A stretch of DNA of 64,000 nucleotides from Pseudogracilibacillus sp037071985. GTDB taxonomy: Bacteria > Bacillota > Bacilli > Bacillales > Amphibacillaceae. The stretch spans positions 372,001-436,000 of the forward strand of contig NZ_JAXHDF010000002.1 in NCBI RefSeq assembly GCF_037071985.1, read 5' to 3'. The position numbers and the translations under genes were made by a program. This document shows, piece by piece, positions 17,245 to 26,118 of this stretch (the first letter of the stretch is position 1; each line of letters opens with the position of its first letter). Under the pieces are notes generated by a model. The model was not told the DNA's origin, searched no databases, and worked only from the letters and a program-made list of their open reading frames with translations.

Positions 17245-17933
17245 TACTCTTCACCTACTTTTTGTTTCATCTCTTCGTCAACCCTCTTCATGTCATCTTG
17301 TGAAAACTCAATTGAATTCAAATTTTTATCGACGATAAATTCTTCTTTTATTAGATAAACAAAGGCATCCTCTATGTTGTCCGTAAATCCACGATGAACA
17401 ACCCTTTTAATCAATGGTTTCGTAAAATAAACTTTCGCTTCCTTTGTCATTTCACCGATTGGGTAAATAATTCCTCCATAAGGAAAATAACTATTGTACC
17501 CGGTTGGAGCAATAAACCTTTCAGTAATAACTACTTTGGTTGGTTCTTCAGACTGCTCGCTCGGTTTGAAATAAGTTGGATTTAATTCCACAACAGTTCC
17601 AAGAGGCAAAACTTCTCTAGTAATTTCAATAACAAAGGACAGAAGTTCAACGAAGACATCTTCATGTAGTTCAAACTGTTTAGTAGAAAACGCTATAGAA
17701 TGAGTCGTTCCGTCATAATGATAAGTAATGATATCTTGCTGATGGTGCAAATCAATAGATGAAAGCTTTTGCTTATACGCTTGGTGTAAATGGTTAAAAA
17801 GCTGATTATCTTCTGCATATTTGGAAAAAAATTCTTTTATAATGGGAATGGATTCCGCATCTAAGTCTTGACTTCGTGTCTGAATAATTTGCTCTACTTT
17901 TTTTAAAGCAAGATCTATTACCTTTTGTTTCAT
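17244..17933 (-). CDS. DUF4176-like T7SS-associated protein, first gene of the LXG operon
   Basis: Protein of 229 residues. The C-terminal half has DUF4176 features: LPLGTVVELN, then GIIYPIGEM, VYFTKPLIKRVVHRGFTD and EDAFVYLIKEEF. The first 110 residues form a helical extension of unknown role. DUF4176 proteins commonly accompany Bacillota LXG toxins, and this one leads the operon, overlapping the next gene by one base. No signal peptide or membrane segment is present. Its job, perhaps helping toxin loading, is not established. Confidence 0.65.
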   Translation of the reverse strand: MKQKVIDLALKKVEQIIQTRSQDLDAESIPIIKEFFSKYAEDNQLFNHLHQAYKQKLSSIDLHHQQDIITYHYDGTTHSIAFSTKQFELHEDVFVELLSFVIEITREVLPLGTVVELNPTYFKPSEQSEEPTKVVITERFIAPTGYNSYFPYGGIIYPIGEMTKEAKVYFTKPLIKRVVHRGFTDNIEDAFVYLIKEEFIVDKNLNSIEFSQDDMKRVDEEMKQKVGEE

Positions 17934-18134
17934 ATCCTACTCCTCTTTTCTTCCTAACTAAAAGCTTCTTTTAAGACAAAATTTGCTAATAATAATTAAA
18001 AATGGAAATTCATTACATACCTTACTATAACACCATCAAACTGTTGTTTCATGAGGATTAGGACGTGGCAAAAATGGAACAGGAATCGAGTGAGTTAGCA
18101 TGAAAATATAGGAATAATTTACCGTATTGGCGCA

Positions 18135-18175
18135 TAAAAAACCTGCAGATAGATTTTTCATCATTTCTGCAGGTT
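18135..18175 (-). terminator. terminator of the 5'-nucleotidase gene
   Basis: AACCTGCAGA and TCTGCAGGTT form a perfect stem, followed on the minus strand by six T. Confidence 0.88.
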
Positions 18176-18183
18176 AGTATAAT

Positions 18184-20481
18184 TTAGTTTATGATACGAC
18201 GTCTAATTAGATATATTGCCGTTCCAAATACTACCAACAACGTCCCGATTAGTAACGTAGTATAAATAGTAGTAGCAGTACTCGGTAATTTTTTACCAGA
18301 CTTATCTTCATCCGTTCCTTTCTGGCCATTCCCTCCGTCTGTTGAATCTTTTCCAGGTTCTTTAGGGTCTTCACCTGGGTCACCATTTGGATCTTCATCC
18401 GGTTTTTGCGGATCTCCTGGTGGGTCTTTTGGATCTCCTCCTGGCTTGTCAGGATCTGGGGCACCAGGTTCTACTGGACCAGGGTTTGGATTCGGATTTG
18501 GATTTGGATTTGGATTTGGATCTGGGTCTATTGGATCCTCGGCGATATTGGTTATCCGCCCTTCACGAACGGGGTCAACAATTCCATTTAAATATTTTTC
18601 TTCCACCATATAATTACGTAGTTGTTCCCAATCAATTTCACCGATGTTTGTTACACGACCATCTGCATAAATTTTTGCAAATGTTTCAAATCCGTCCCCG
18701 CCTTGTGCAGTAAACTGGTTCGTTGTAATTAAATACTCGTTTTCTTTCTCAATTTCAACATATTTTTCTCCATCTTTAATCTCCATCTTTATTATTCGAC
18801 TGCCTGGTTCCTTATTGCTGTCGTAAGTGAACCTCATACCAGAAACATGTAAAAATCCACCACTCTCATTTGGAGCTTGATTTACACCATGTTCCAATAT
18901 TTCTTTTAACTCAGCCCCAGTTACTGTGGCTACAACTGGATCATTTCCAAATGGGAGTACAGCAATAATTTCACCGACTGTAATTGGTCCTTTGTCTATC
19001 GGAGCCCGGATTCCACCTCCATTTTGGAGAGCAATAACAGTTTCCGGGAATTTCTCTTTCGCTTTTGCTAACATTGCATCTGTTACAAGGTTGCCAAGTT
19101 CTGTTTCGTTTGCCCGAACACTATCATTATTACCATCAGTTAGACGAGGGTTTGGCAAATCTTTTAACGCTACCGCCCCACTCGATTCATTTATGACACT
19201 ATCAACCTTTTCTTTAAAAGGTTTCAATACTTCCGTCGCTTCGGAATCTTCATCAAAATCTGCACCTTCGATTAGTTTTCCATTATGTTCTGTAACTACA
19301 CCATCTTCGTCAAAAGTGACATCGAGTTTTCCAAGGTTTTCCGCATATTGTCCAGCTTGAACGACAATGGTCGGATCCTTTTCATTGCCCTCGGCATCGG
19401 TTGTTACAACAGTTGGTTCTGGTAACTTTGTATGCGAATGCCCACCAACAATGACATCGATTCCATCCACTTTTGCAAGTAACAGATCATTTCCGACGGC
19501 TGGATTACTATCATATCCTATATGAGTTACGGCGATTACTTTATTAATGCCAGCATCTTCGAACATTTGCACTGCTTCTTTTGCTGTTGTTAAATAATTG
19601 TTAAATTTTACACTCATTGGACTAGCTATATTGATGGTATCTTCTGTCGTTAAACCAAAAATCCCAACTTTTTCTCCATCAATTTCTTTTACAATACTAT
19701 GATAGGTTTGTCCACCTGTTGCATTTTCGACCAATGTATCGGGATTAACAAGGCCTTTCATGAATGGATCTTGAGAAAAGTCAATATTTGATCCAAGGAT
19801 TGGAAAATTAGCCCCTTGTACAAATTCGGACAAAGATTTGTGTCCACCTTCATTTGAACCAAGGTCAAATTCATGATTTCCATATACCATCGCATCAAAT
19901 CCCATTAGGTTCATTAAAACTAAGTCTGCTTTTCCTCTATATTCGTTAAAATATAAGGTTCCAGAAAAAATATCCCCGGCATGAAATAAAAGTGTATTGT
20001 CTTTTTCGGCACGAACATTTTTAATGGCTGCTAGTATTTTCGGCATCGCTTCAACATGTGCATGCGTGTCATTCATATGCATGATTGTTACATCAAATCC
20101 ATCAGTTGTTTCTTCGTCTGTATCCTCTAATATATTTTCTTCTTCAATTAGATTCACATCTAGTTCATTTTGAGAAGGATCTTCCGATTTTCCCTCTTCA
20201 ATTGTACCTACCTCTTGTTCGGAATCAGTCGATTCTTCATACTGAACTTCTTCATTGGATTTAGGAACCTCATTTTGTTCAAATCCTTCTTCTAGTTCAG
20301 TAGATTCTTCTTTCTCCTCTTCTTCACCCTCTATTAAAAAGGCATCCTCTTGCTCATTGCTAGTCAGTTGATCTGTGTGAAATTCTTCCCCAGCCACCGA
20401 TTGAATCGGCGAAATTGAGAACAATAGTAACAAGAATAACATTATTTTTACCATTGTTCGTTGAAACACCTTGTTTTTCAC
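18184..20481 (-). CDS. secreted, wall-anchored 5'-nucleotidase/metallophosphoesterase
   Basis: Surface enzyme of 765 residues that probably releases phosphate and nucleosides from extracellular nucleotides. It has a signal peptide (residues 1-30), a strongly acidic low-complexity stretch (about 31-125), and a metallophosphatase domain with metal motifs NDTHAH, AGDIFSG, GNHEFD, THIGYD and GGHSHT. The 5'-nucleotidase C-terminal domain (NGGGIRAPID, LPFGNDPV) follows. A PNPNPNP repeat and proline/aspartate-rich linker lead to the sorting signal LPSTA near residue 732, a hydrophobic helix and a basic tail. LPSTA differs from classic LPXTG and suggests a class D-type sortase. Start is GTG after AAGGAGG. 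Confidence 0.88.
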   Translation of the reverse strand: MKNKVFQRTMVKIMLFLLLLFSISPIQSVAGEEFHTDQLTSNEQEDAFLIEGEEEEKEESTELEEGFEQNEVPKSNEEVQYEESTDSEQEVGTIEEGKSEDPSQNELDVNLIEEENILEDTDEETTDGFDVTIMHMNDTHAHVEAMPKILAAIKNVRAEKDNTLLFHAGDIFSGTLYFNEYRGKADLVLMNLMGFDAMVYGNHEFDLGSNEGGHKSLSEFVQGANFPILGSNIDFSQDPFMKGLVNPDTLVENATGGQTYHSIVKEIDGEKVGIFGLTTEDTINIASPMSVKFNNYLTTAKEAVQMFEDAGINKVIAVTHIGYDSNPAVGNDLLLAKVDGIDVIVGGHSHTKLPEPTVVTTDAEGNEKDPTIVVQAGQYAENLGKLDVTFDEDGVVTEHNGKLIEGADFDEDSEATEVLKPFKEKVDSVINESSGAVALKDLPNPRLTDGNNDSVRANETELGNLVTDAMLAKAKEKFPETVIALQNGGGIRAPIDKGPITVGEIIAVLPFGNDPVVATVTGAELKEILEHGVNQAPNESGGFLHVSGMRFTYDSNKEPGSRIIKMEIKDGEKYVEIEKENEYLITTNQFTAQGGDGFETFAKIYADGRVTNIGEIDWEQLRNYMVEEKYLNGIVDPVREGRITNIAEDPIDPDPNPNPNPNPNPNPGPVEPGAPDPDKPGGDPKDPPGDPQKPDEDPNGDPGEDPKEPGKDSTDGGNGQKGTDEDKSGKKLPSTATTIYTTLLIGTLLVVFGTAIYLIRRRIIN

Positions 20482-20897
20482 TAATTTTTCCTCCTTATTT
20501 TTCGATACTATATACAGGCTAAGGATCAGATTAGTCGAATTTCCCTATGTATTGGAAAATATGAAACAACATAATTATGTAAACAATTCTCCCAATCTTC
20601 CTTTTAACTGTTATTTCAACAAGTCCACTCGTAATTCCTGCATGTTTTACAAAAAGCATCAATTTATATGATTTAATATAATTAATTATCTAATCGGACA
20701 TTTTGCAAATAGAAAAACATACAAACCCTCTCATATCAGCAAATAAAATGTACGATTGTTATTATTTTCATACATTAAAAGGGGGTTTTACCCATTTAGA
20801 AAATACTGTATTATAAGGTGATAGAATACAGCATTATTATTCTAGGGGTACTTTGATCATCAAAATTTTGAAAACAAGAGGTTAAAGGTTTACGTGA
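20482..20897. other. gap upstream of the 5'-nucleotidase gene
   Basis: About 415 AT-rich bases holding the nucleotidase promoter region. An inverted repeat CTGTATT (20806-20812) / AATACAG (20825-20831) is the only structure seen. Confidence 0.35.
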
Positions 20898-21029
20898 ATC
20901 AAGACAGCAAAAAATACTGATTTACCAATTAATGATTTAACCTTTAGCTTGCCAAAGGAAAAAGGTAAATACGATATTGAAATGGAACTTTTTTCAGATA
21001 AAGGTAGTGCTAAATATGCTCGGGAATAA
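20898..21029 (+). pseudogene. gene remnant, C-terminal end only
   Basis: A frame open after a TGA reads KNTDLPINDLTFSLP, then KGKYDIEMELFSDKG and SAKYARE before a TAA at 21027. It has good codon use and charged, protein-like composition but no start codon or ribosome site. It appears to be the tail of a lost gene. Family unknown. Confidence 0.4.
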
Positions 21030-21092
21030 TATAATCAAGTAATACCTCGACAATGTGAATGTGCAATTTTCACAAAAATATAGGAGGTTAAA

Positions 21093-21503
21093 ATGGATAA
21101 AGAGTTGAAAGTAATATTGTGTATCCTTTTTGTTTTATTGGGTTTTTTCGTAGTGATGTGGCTAAGATTTGCAGTATTTATAGTCAGTCCTGATAATTCA
21201 TTTGCAAAACAAGACATTCTGATTTCCCCATTATATTTGGGTTATTTAATCACCTTTGCTAGCGCGCCTATCGCCTATTTATTGGGTATGGATAAGTCAA
21301 CAAAGAATAAATACAGGATATGGGGAATTGCTATAATGTTGCCAATCTCCCTACCCCTATCTTATTCATTAGGTATAACATATTCTTTTATTGTTAGAAG
21401 TCCTTGGGGAACATTGCTGATGTTATATATATTTCCGCTGGTATTTATTGTGGGGGTTATTTTGCTGTTGGTTGGCATTTTTAAGAAAGAGGAAATAAAA
21501 TAA
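21093..21503 (+). CDS. small integral membrane protein of unknown function
   Basis: Protein of 136 residues with four hydrophobic segments (about 7-30, 45-63, 75-95 and 105-128) and short charged loops. The C-terminus is basic-acidic (FKKEEIK). AGGAGG lies 6 bases ahead of the ATG, so it is likely expressed. I do not recognise the family. The gene lies just after a gene remnant, in a region poor in conserved genes. Confidence 0.65.
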   Translation: MDKELKVILCILFVLLGFFVVMWLRFAVFIVSPDNSFAKQDILISPLYLGYLITFASAPIAYLLGMDKSTKNKYRIWGIAIMLPISLPLSYSLGITYSFIVRSPWGTLLMLYIFPLVFIVGVILLLVGIFKKEEIK

Positions 21504-22062
21504 TTTTTTATAATATACCGCCAATCGGAGTGCAATTGCATAATAATGGTTGGCTTTAATCAGATTAGATTGTAAGGATCATAAGTGGGTATCTGGGGCT
21601 AATATTAGCGGAATAAGTTTACCACCAACAAAACATGCTTTGTTGGTGGTAAACCTTCAGAAAAAAATTGTTCTTATGGCTCTTTTCATATAAGAATGGA
21701 CAAATACAACACTTTAAGGTAACAATATTGTTCTATGAACCGCTAATTGAAACGGAACCACGGACCAATCCAGCTGTTCCGACTATGAAATAATTAGATG
21801 GGACTACTTTTGCTCTGCCAGTATTACGTCCCTTCCCTCTTTGGCTAACCACAAGAACTGTCGGCTTTGTTCCCACCATTTATTATGTCAATATCGCTAT
21901 CAATAAGGATAAATTAGTAATCGTTTTTAAAGCAACAAGATCAAGTAGCAAGGCTTTTTAAATGGTGCAAGCACTCGAACCTGATACGTAAAATACACTT
22001 TGTTTTTGATTGAGCTAAAAAAAAGGAGTACTTTTACAATAAGGGGAGCGTTCAAAATTAGA
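21504..22062. other. gap with a 16-bp perfect palindrome and possible remnants
   Basis: About 560 bases. A perfect inverted repeat occupies 21617-21654. A frame near 21735-21790 on the plus strand (YEPLIETEPRTNPAVPTMK then stop) looks protein-like but has no start. No intact gene is seen. Confidence 0.4.
21617..21654. repeat. 16-bp perfect inverted repeat
   Basis: GTTTACCACCAACAAA (21617-21632) and its exact complement (21639-21654) enclose a 6-base loop. Neither strand has a T run after the stem, so it is not a standard terminator. It lies about 110 bases after the membrane-protein gene. Confidence 0.8.
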
Positions 22063-23247
22063 CTAATCTTCCTGATCGTTAACATACATTGCTTCCGGGA
22101 TCATTTCGAATCCTTCAATGACCGTGTTTTCTTCTACCTCAATCATAAGACACAGTTTACCATCTACCTGGACTTGTCTTACATACTTCAAATCTTGCGG
22201 GCTCACTTTAATTTCTGCTACTTTCGTCTTGATTTTAATTGACTTCGAGTTGTATTTTGGTAAAACATTACTTGCTTTTAACTCATAAGCCTTATCATCA
22301 ATAACCGTCTCAAATGCAGACTCGACTTCTTCCCTCTCCACATGTTCAACACCACTTATTTTTAACACATTTTCGACATCTCGATAGTCTAGTGTTGGGG
22401 GCTCCTCTTCTTCATTTTCCTCAACTACCCGATGAATTTCTTCATATACATTTGACAGAGTTGCTGTATTAATCTGGTCTCCCGCTACTTTTTTCACGAT
22501 TTCCTCAAATACAATTTTATCTTCTTGTGCTGTCATCGTATCTTCTGCATTTAATACTTCTTCGATAAAATGGTAGTCCAATTCATATGCTTTTCCTGCT
22601 GAATAGAGGACATGATTCACATCAGACGTATTATCAGTAAAGCAAGGGAATAAAAACCCCGACGTTGGAGCTTTCAAATTAATAATCGGGTCGACGACAA
22701 CATTGTATTTAAATTCTTTTTCCACATAATCAAACATTAATTCATTTTTCGGATCTTGTGTCTTATTGATACTGCATAAAATAAAGTTATGTGCAAAAAC
22801 AGTATCTCGTTCATGTTCGTCCGTTTCCTCACTTTGTAGTTTCTTTGGCCGCATATATTCACCGCGAATAAACGTAACGACAATATCCATTTCGTATTGC
22901 TTATCTTCCAGCATTTTTTCCACGAGCAACAGCATTTGCGCTTTCCATTCTTCGGTATCTGAACTTAAAAGACCTTGATGTAAAATGAGCTGGCTACTAT
23001 TTTCTATTTCTCTATTAAACTTTAATTCAAATAGTTTCTGATCTAGTTGACCAGAGAGCACTTTTTTAAAATTGGCCATAAATAGCTCTTTCTGTTCCTC
23101 TTCTAATAAATCAAATGGCATGCTTTCCTGATGATAAATCTCACTTGATTCTTTCATTATATAAACATTAAAAATTTCTTTTATCGTTAATAAATCATTA
23201 TTTAGTTTAAGTTGTCTACGAAAATGTGCGATATCTTTTTTATTCAA
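22063..23247 (-). CDS. DUF4317 domain-containing protein
   Basis: Cytosolic protein of about 394 residues with the DUF4317 opening NKKDIAHFRRQLKLNNDLL, and the family's CSINKTQDP and GFLFPCFTD type motifs in the middle. The C-terminal third is rich in acidic residues (VEENEEEEPP). I choose the TTG at 23247 because AGGAG lies 8 bases upstream and the family begins with N-K-K-D; a GTG three codons earlier is in frame. No function is known for the family. It stands alone. Confidence 0.75.
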   Translation of the reverse strand: MNKKDIAHFRRQLKLNNDLLTIKEIFNVYIMKESSEIYHQESMPFDLLEEEQKELFMANFKKVLSGQLDQKLFELKFNREIENSSQLILHQGLLSSDTEEWKAQMLLLVEKMLEDKQYEMDIVVTFIRGEYMRPKKLQSEETDEHERDTVFAHNFILCSINKTQDPKNELMFDYVEKEFKYNVVVDPIINLKAPTSGFLFPCFTDNTSDVNHVLYSAGKAYELDYHFIEEVLNAEDTMTAQEDKIVFEEIVKKVAGDQINTATLSNVYEEIHRVVEENEEEEPPTLDYRDVENVLKISGVEHVEREEVESAFETVIDDKAYELKASNVLPKYNSKSIKIKTKVAEIKVSPQDLKYVRQVQVDGKLCLMIEVEENTVIEGFEMIPEAMYVNDQED

Positions 23248-23464
23248 CCGTCCCACTCCTATTTAAAAATCTATTAAAACACATCCTTCATTTTAACATA
23301 TATTAAAGTGATAGACTGTAAGACGCCATTGGAATTCGTTAAAAATACCTAATCCATATGGAAACTAGTATAATAGTTCAATAGAGTTATTTGGATAAAC
23401 CATTTTTATGTTCTGTTTTTAGTAATTATTAAAGTTTTATTAAGAATATAGAGGTATTAAATAG

Positions 23465-23923
23465 ATGGAAACAACTATCAAAAGTGAACGAATGGGAGTA
23501 TTCTCTTATAACGAGACCAGTAAATCATTTGAAATATATAAAGAGAAAATAAATTGGCAATTAGAAGTAAGTAGTGATTCAATTGATGTGCATGAAATGG
23601 TCAAGGAGGCAGAGAAGCTCTTTAATTCTTTAGAAGAATTTGATCAAAAGGCACGAATCGCTATTTCTGAGAATTTAATTACGTATAAAAATGATTTTTG
23701 GCCTGAATATGATGAGAACGATATCAACCTTAACTGAGATGATGTAGAATCTGGTAAATATGATGTAACAAAAAATGAATTTGCCAATCGAATCACGCTA
23801 TATCACATTCGAATTAGAACAAAAGAAATATATTGTGAATATGGGGACGGCGATTTATTTGGCGGACATCTGATTCATGCGTATTTTAATAATGATTACG
23901 AATTAGTGAAAGTCAATGTATAG
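23465..23923 (+). pseudogene. DUF2262-like gene with one in-frame stop
   Basis: The first 90 residues (METTIKSERMG, later FWPEYDENDINLN) end at a TGA at 23735-23737. The same frame then continues without a break to a TAG at 23921: DDVESGKYDVTKNEF, ITLYHIRI, YGDGDLFGGHLIH. Together these 152 residues match the layout of DUF2262 proteins. A tryptophan (TGG) is expected at the TGA, so one G-to-A change would explain the interruption. It could be a recent pseudogene or a sequencing error; TGA readthrough is unlikely. Confidence 0.7.
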
Positions 23924-24073
23924 CTAAAAGAATCCTTTGAGTAATTGGAGAGTGAAAGCGGTAATAGAGTATTTAATTGGAAATCTATCATTCTTTGATC
24001 AAGGTCGAAATCTGTTAGGGCATATACTATTTATGCACCAATTGTTTTCTTTAATCTATAGTTGATTACAAGA

Positions 24074-24118
24074 TTAAAGGGGTTTTTAAGTATTTGTCGT
24101 GTAACTTAAAAACCCCAT
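24074..24118. terminator. hairpin terminator downstream of the AIM24 gene
   Basis: GGGGTTTTTAAGT (24079-24091) and ACTTAAAAACCCC (24104-24116) form a perfect 13-bp stem. It lies where the AIM24 gene would end its transcript. Confidence 0.75.
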
Positions 24119-24152
24119 CTTCTTAATTTATAATTTAACTTAAAAGTTCTAT

Positions 24153-24848
24153 TTAAGAATTATTATTCGATAAGTATACTTCTTCGAATGGTTGAATAAT
24201 AACAAAACCATCGCCAGAAAACTTCATCTGAATCGATTCTCCACTCCCGCGCCCAATAAATGTACGCATATTAATATCCGTCTTGAACTCAGGTGTTAAG
24301 TTTCCGGACCAAGCAACGGTAGCATTTGGATCAGTAATAACAGGTTCCCCAGGACGAACAACAAGTGTTAACGGTTCAAAATGAGTTGTAATTGCAACTT
24401 TTCCCGTTCCTTGCAATGAAACGTTAAATAAGCCTCCAGACATCATCCCGGCAACTTTTCTCATAAATTGAATATCCCATTTGATACTAGGTTCGAATGC
24501 TAAAAGATCGTTCCCGTTTACAGTAATCGATTCATTGTTTAAATCGAAGATAATAATCTTTTTCCCTTGATCTGCCAAATACAACTGACCTTTACCAGTC
24601 GCTTTCATAAGGGAAGTACCTTCTCCCGTCAGTGCTTTTTTAAACATCTTTCCTAGGCCATGTTCAAGCATTCTTTCCCTTTCAAACTTGATCTCGCCTG
24701 TATACGAAACCATAGAACCCATTTTCGCCCAAACAAGATCCGTTAAATTCACTTCCAGAATTCTTGATGTTTCCAATTCAAAAAACTCATTTTGCTCTTC
24801 AGCTTGTTTCGTCTGCTCAATAAATTCATTAATAGAATATTTACTCAT
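24153..24848 (-). CDS. AIM24 family protein
   Basis: Protein of 231 residues with the AIM24 (TRAP-like double-stranded beta helix) fold signature. This includes LVWAKMGSMVSYTGEIKFER near residue 38, GKGQLYLADQGKKI near 85, a glycine-rich AGMMSGGLFNVSLQGTGKVAI near 133 and FIGRGSGESIQMKFSGDG at the end. The family is named after a mitochondrial protein; its bacterial role is not established. GGAGC precedes the ATG. The gene stands alone with a terminator downstream. Confidence 0.82.
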   Translation of the reverse strand: MSKYSINEFIEQTKQAEEQNEFFELETSRILEVNLTDLVWAKMGSMVSYTGEIKFERERMLEHGLGKMFKKALTGEGTSLMKATGKGQLYLADQGKKIIIFDLNNESITVNGNDLLAFEPSIKWDIQFMRKVAGMMSGGLFNVSLQGTGKVAITTHFEPLTLVVRPGEPVITDPNATVAWSGNLTPEFKTDINMRTFIGRGSGESIQMKFSGDGFVIIQPFEEVYLSNNNS

Positions 24849-25108
24849 TTCATTGCTCCTCTGATTTTATATTGTTTTGAATAAGTATACAATATACTGA
24901 CTGAAATTATAATGTAAATTTTTTTGTTGGTCATTCTTTTTATATTAGTACACAAAATAAGCACAATTAAAATTCATTACGCTTTAAAATATCAAAGGAG
25001 ACTAAGTATCGAAAATAACTTGGCTAAGAATCATGAATTATTTCATTTGTTTAACTTACTTATAAACGATACATTTAAATGTAGTATTAAAGTATAAGAG
25101 GTGTATAT

Positions 25109-25534
25109 ATGAAATTCGATGAGTTTATAATTGGGCAAATTTATAAATCGGACATGTGCAAATTGACGAAAGAAGATATTATAGGGTTTGCTGAACAATT
25201 TGATCCACAGTATATGCATGTAAATGAAGTAAAAGCAAACGAAAGTAGTTTTAATGGAATTATTGCTTCTGGAATCCATACATTAAGCATTTCCTTTAAA
25301 CTTTGGGTTGAACTAGGCATCTATGGGGATGATATTATCGCTGGGACTGGAATGAATAACATTAGATTTACAAAACCGGTATATCCCAGCGATAAATTAC
25401 ATGTCACCGCTAAAGTGATCGGTAAGAAAGAATTAAAAAAAGACACTGGAATCGTCACCGTGTTATTGACCACATATAATGATAGAAATGAAAAAGTATT
25501 TAAGGGAGACCTTTCGGCACTAATTAGACGATAG
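25109..25534 (+). CDS. MaoC family hydratase
   Basis: Hot-dog-fold protein of 141 residues related to (R)-specific enoyl-CoA hydratases. The catalytic region reads FAEQFDPQYMHVN, with the Asp and His of the hydratase dyad, followed by GIIASGIHTLSI and the C-terminal FTKPVYPSDKLHV. The length is typical for single-domain MaoC proteins. Probable role is hydration of an enoyl-CoA or related thioester; the substrate is unknown and no fatty-acid genes adjoin it. A GAGGTG site precedes the ATG. Confidence 0.82.
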   Translation: MKFDEFIIGQIYKSDMCKLTKEDIIGFAEQFDPQYMHVNEVKANESSFNGIIASGIHTLSISFKLWVELGIYGDDIIAGTGMNNIRFTKPVYPSDKLHVTAKVIGKKELKKDTGIVTVLLTTYNDRNEKVFKGDLSALIRR

Positions 25535-25604
25535 AGAATTAGCGCAGAAGGTCCATATTTCTATTTTCGTGTAAAGGACAGATTTTTACGGAACCTTTAT
25601 ACAA

Positions 25605-25847
25605 TTAATAAATTTTCTTTTTCTCTTGCCAATAATTATTTGCAGCAGCAACTGTTTGAAAATTGATCGCAATCACTTCTGAAACAGATATTAAACTATC
25701 TGCATCTCTGGAATATTTTGGTCGGAGCTTTTTTCTTATTTGTTCATTTGGCTGCGTATATTCTACCCCTTTTTGTGAAAGAGTGATGGCTAATTCAAAC
25801 CCTTCTTGAGGTGTATTGGTTGTGAGACTTCTTAGCCATTTCTCCAT
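25605..25847 (-). CDS. small protein of unknown function
   Basis: Basic protein of 80 residues (MEKWLRSLTTN, LRPKYSRDADSLISV), convergent with the MaoC gene. The start is the ATG at 25847 with GGAGGTG 7 bases upstream; an in-frame ATG at 25862 overlaps that site. No signal peptide, membrane segment or known motif is visible. Confidence 0.55.
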   Translation of the reverse strand: MEKWLRSLTTNTPQEGFELAITLSQKGVEYTQPNEQIRKKLRPKYSRDADSLISVSEVIAINFQTVAAANNYWQEKKKIY

Positions 25848-26052
25848 ACTAGTCACCTCCAATTCGTTTAATCATAATATATGCCCAACGAAAAGGGAGG
25901 TTCATTATCCAAACAGAAGTCTATTTTCAGTACACTTCGCATGACAGAAACTCATTTGGCATAAAAACGTGCAACACTTCACAAAACGGAAATTCACTTT
26001 GTATGGATATAACATCTCGACTTAGTAGACTTTCACAGCCAATTCTTTCAAA

Positions 26053-26097
26053 CAAAAAATCCGAACTGATTCAACGTAATGAATCATTGTTCGGATC
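26053..26097 (-). terminator. terminator of the MMPL/coiled-coil operon
   Basis: ATCCGAAC (26059-26066) pairs with GTTCGGAT (26089-26096), with an inner ATTC / GAAT stem, and six T follow on the minus strand. Confidence 0.85.
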
Positions 26098-26118
26098 TTC
26101 ATAATGAAAAGGTTTATA

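Noticed and set aside
18480..18530. Short tandem repeat in DNA (GGATTTGGATTT on the plus strand)
   Set aside because: It codes for the Pro-Asn linker of the wall-anchored nucleotidase and needs no separate explanation.
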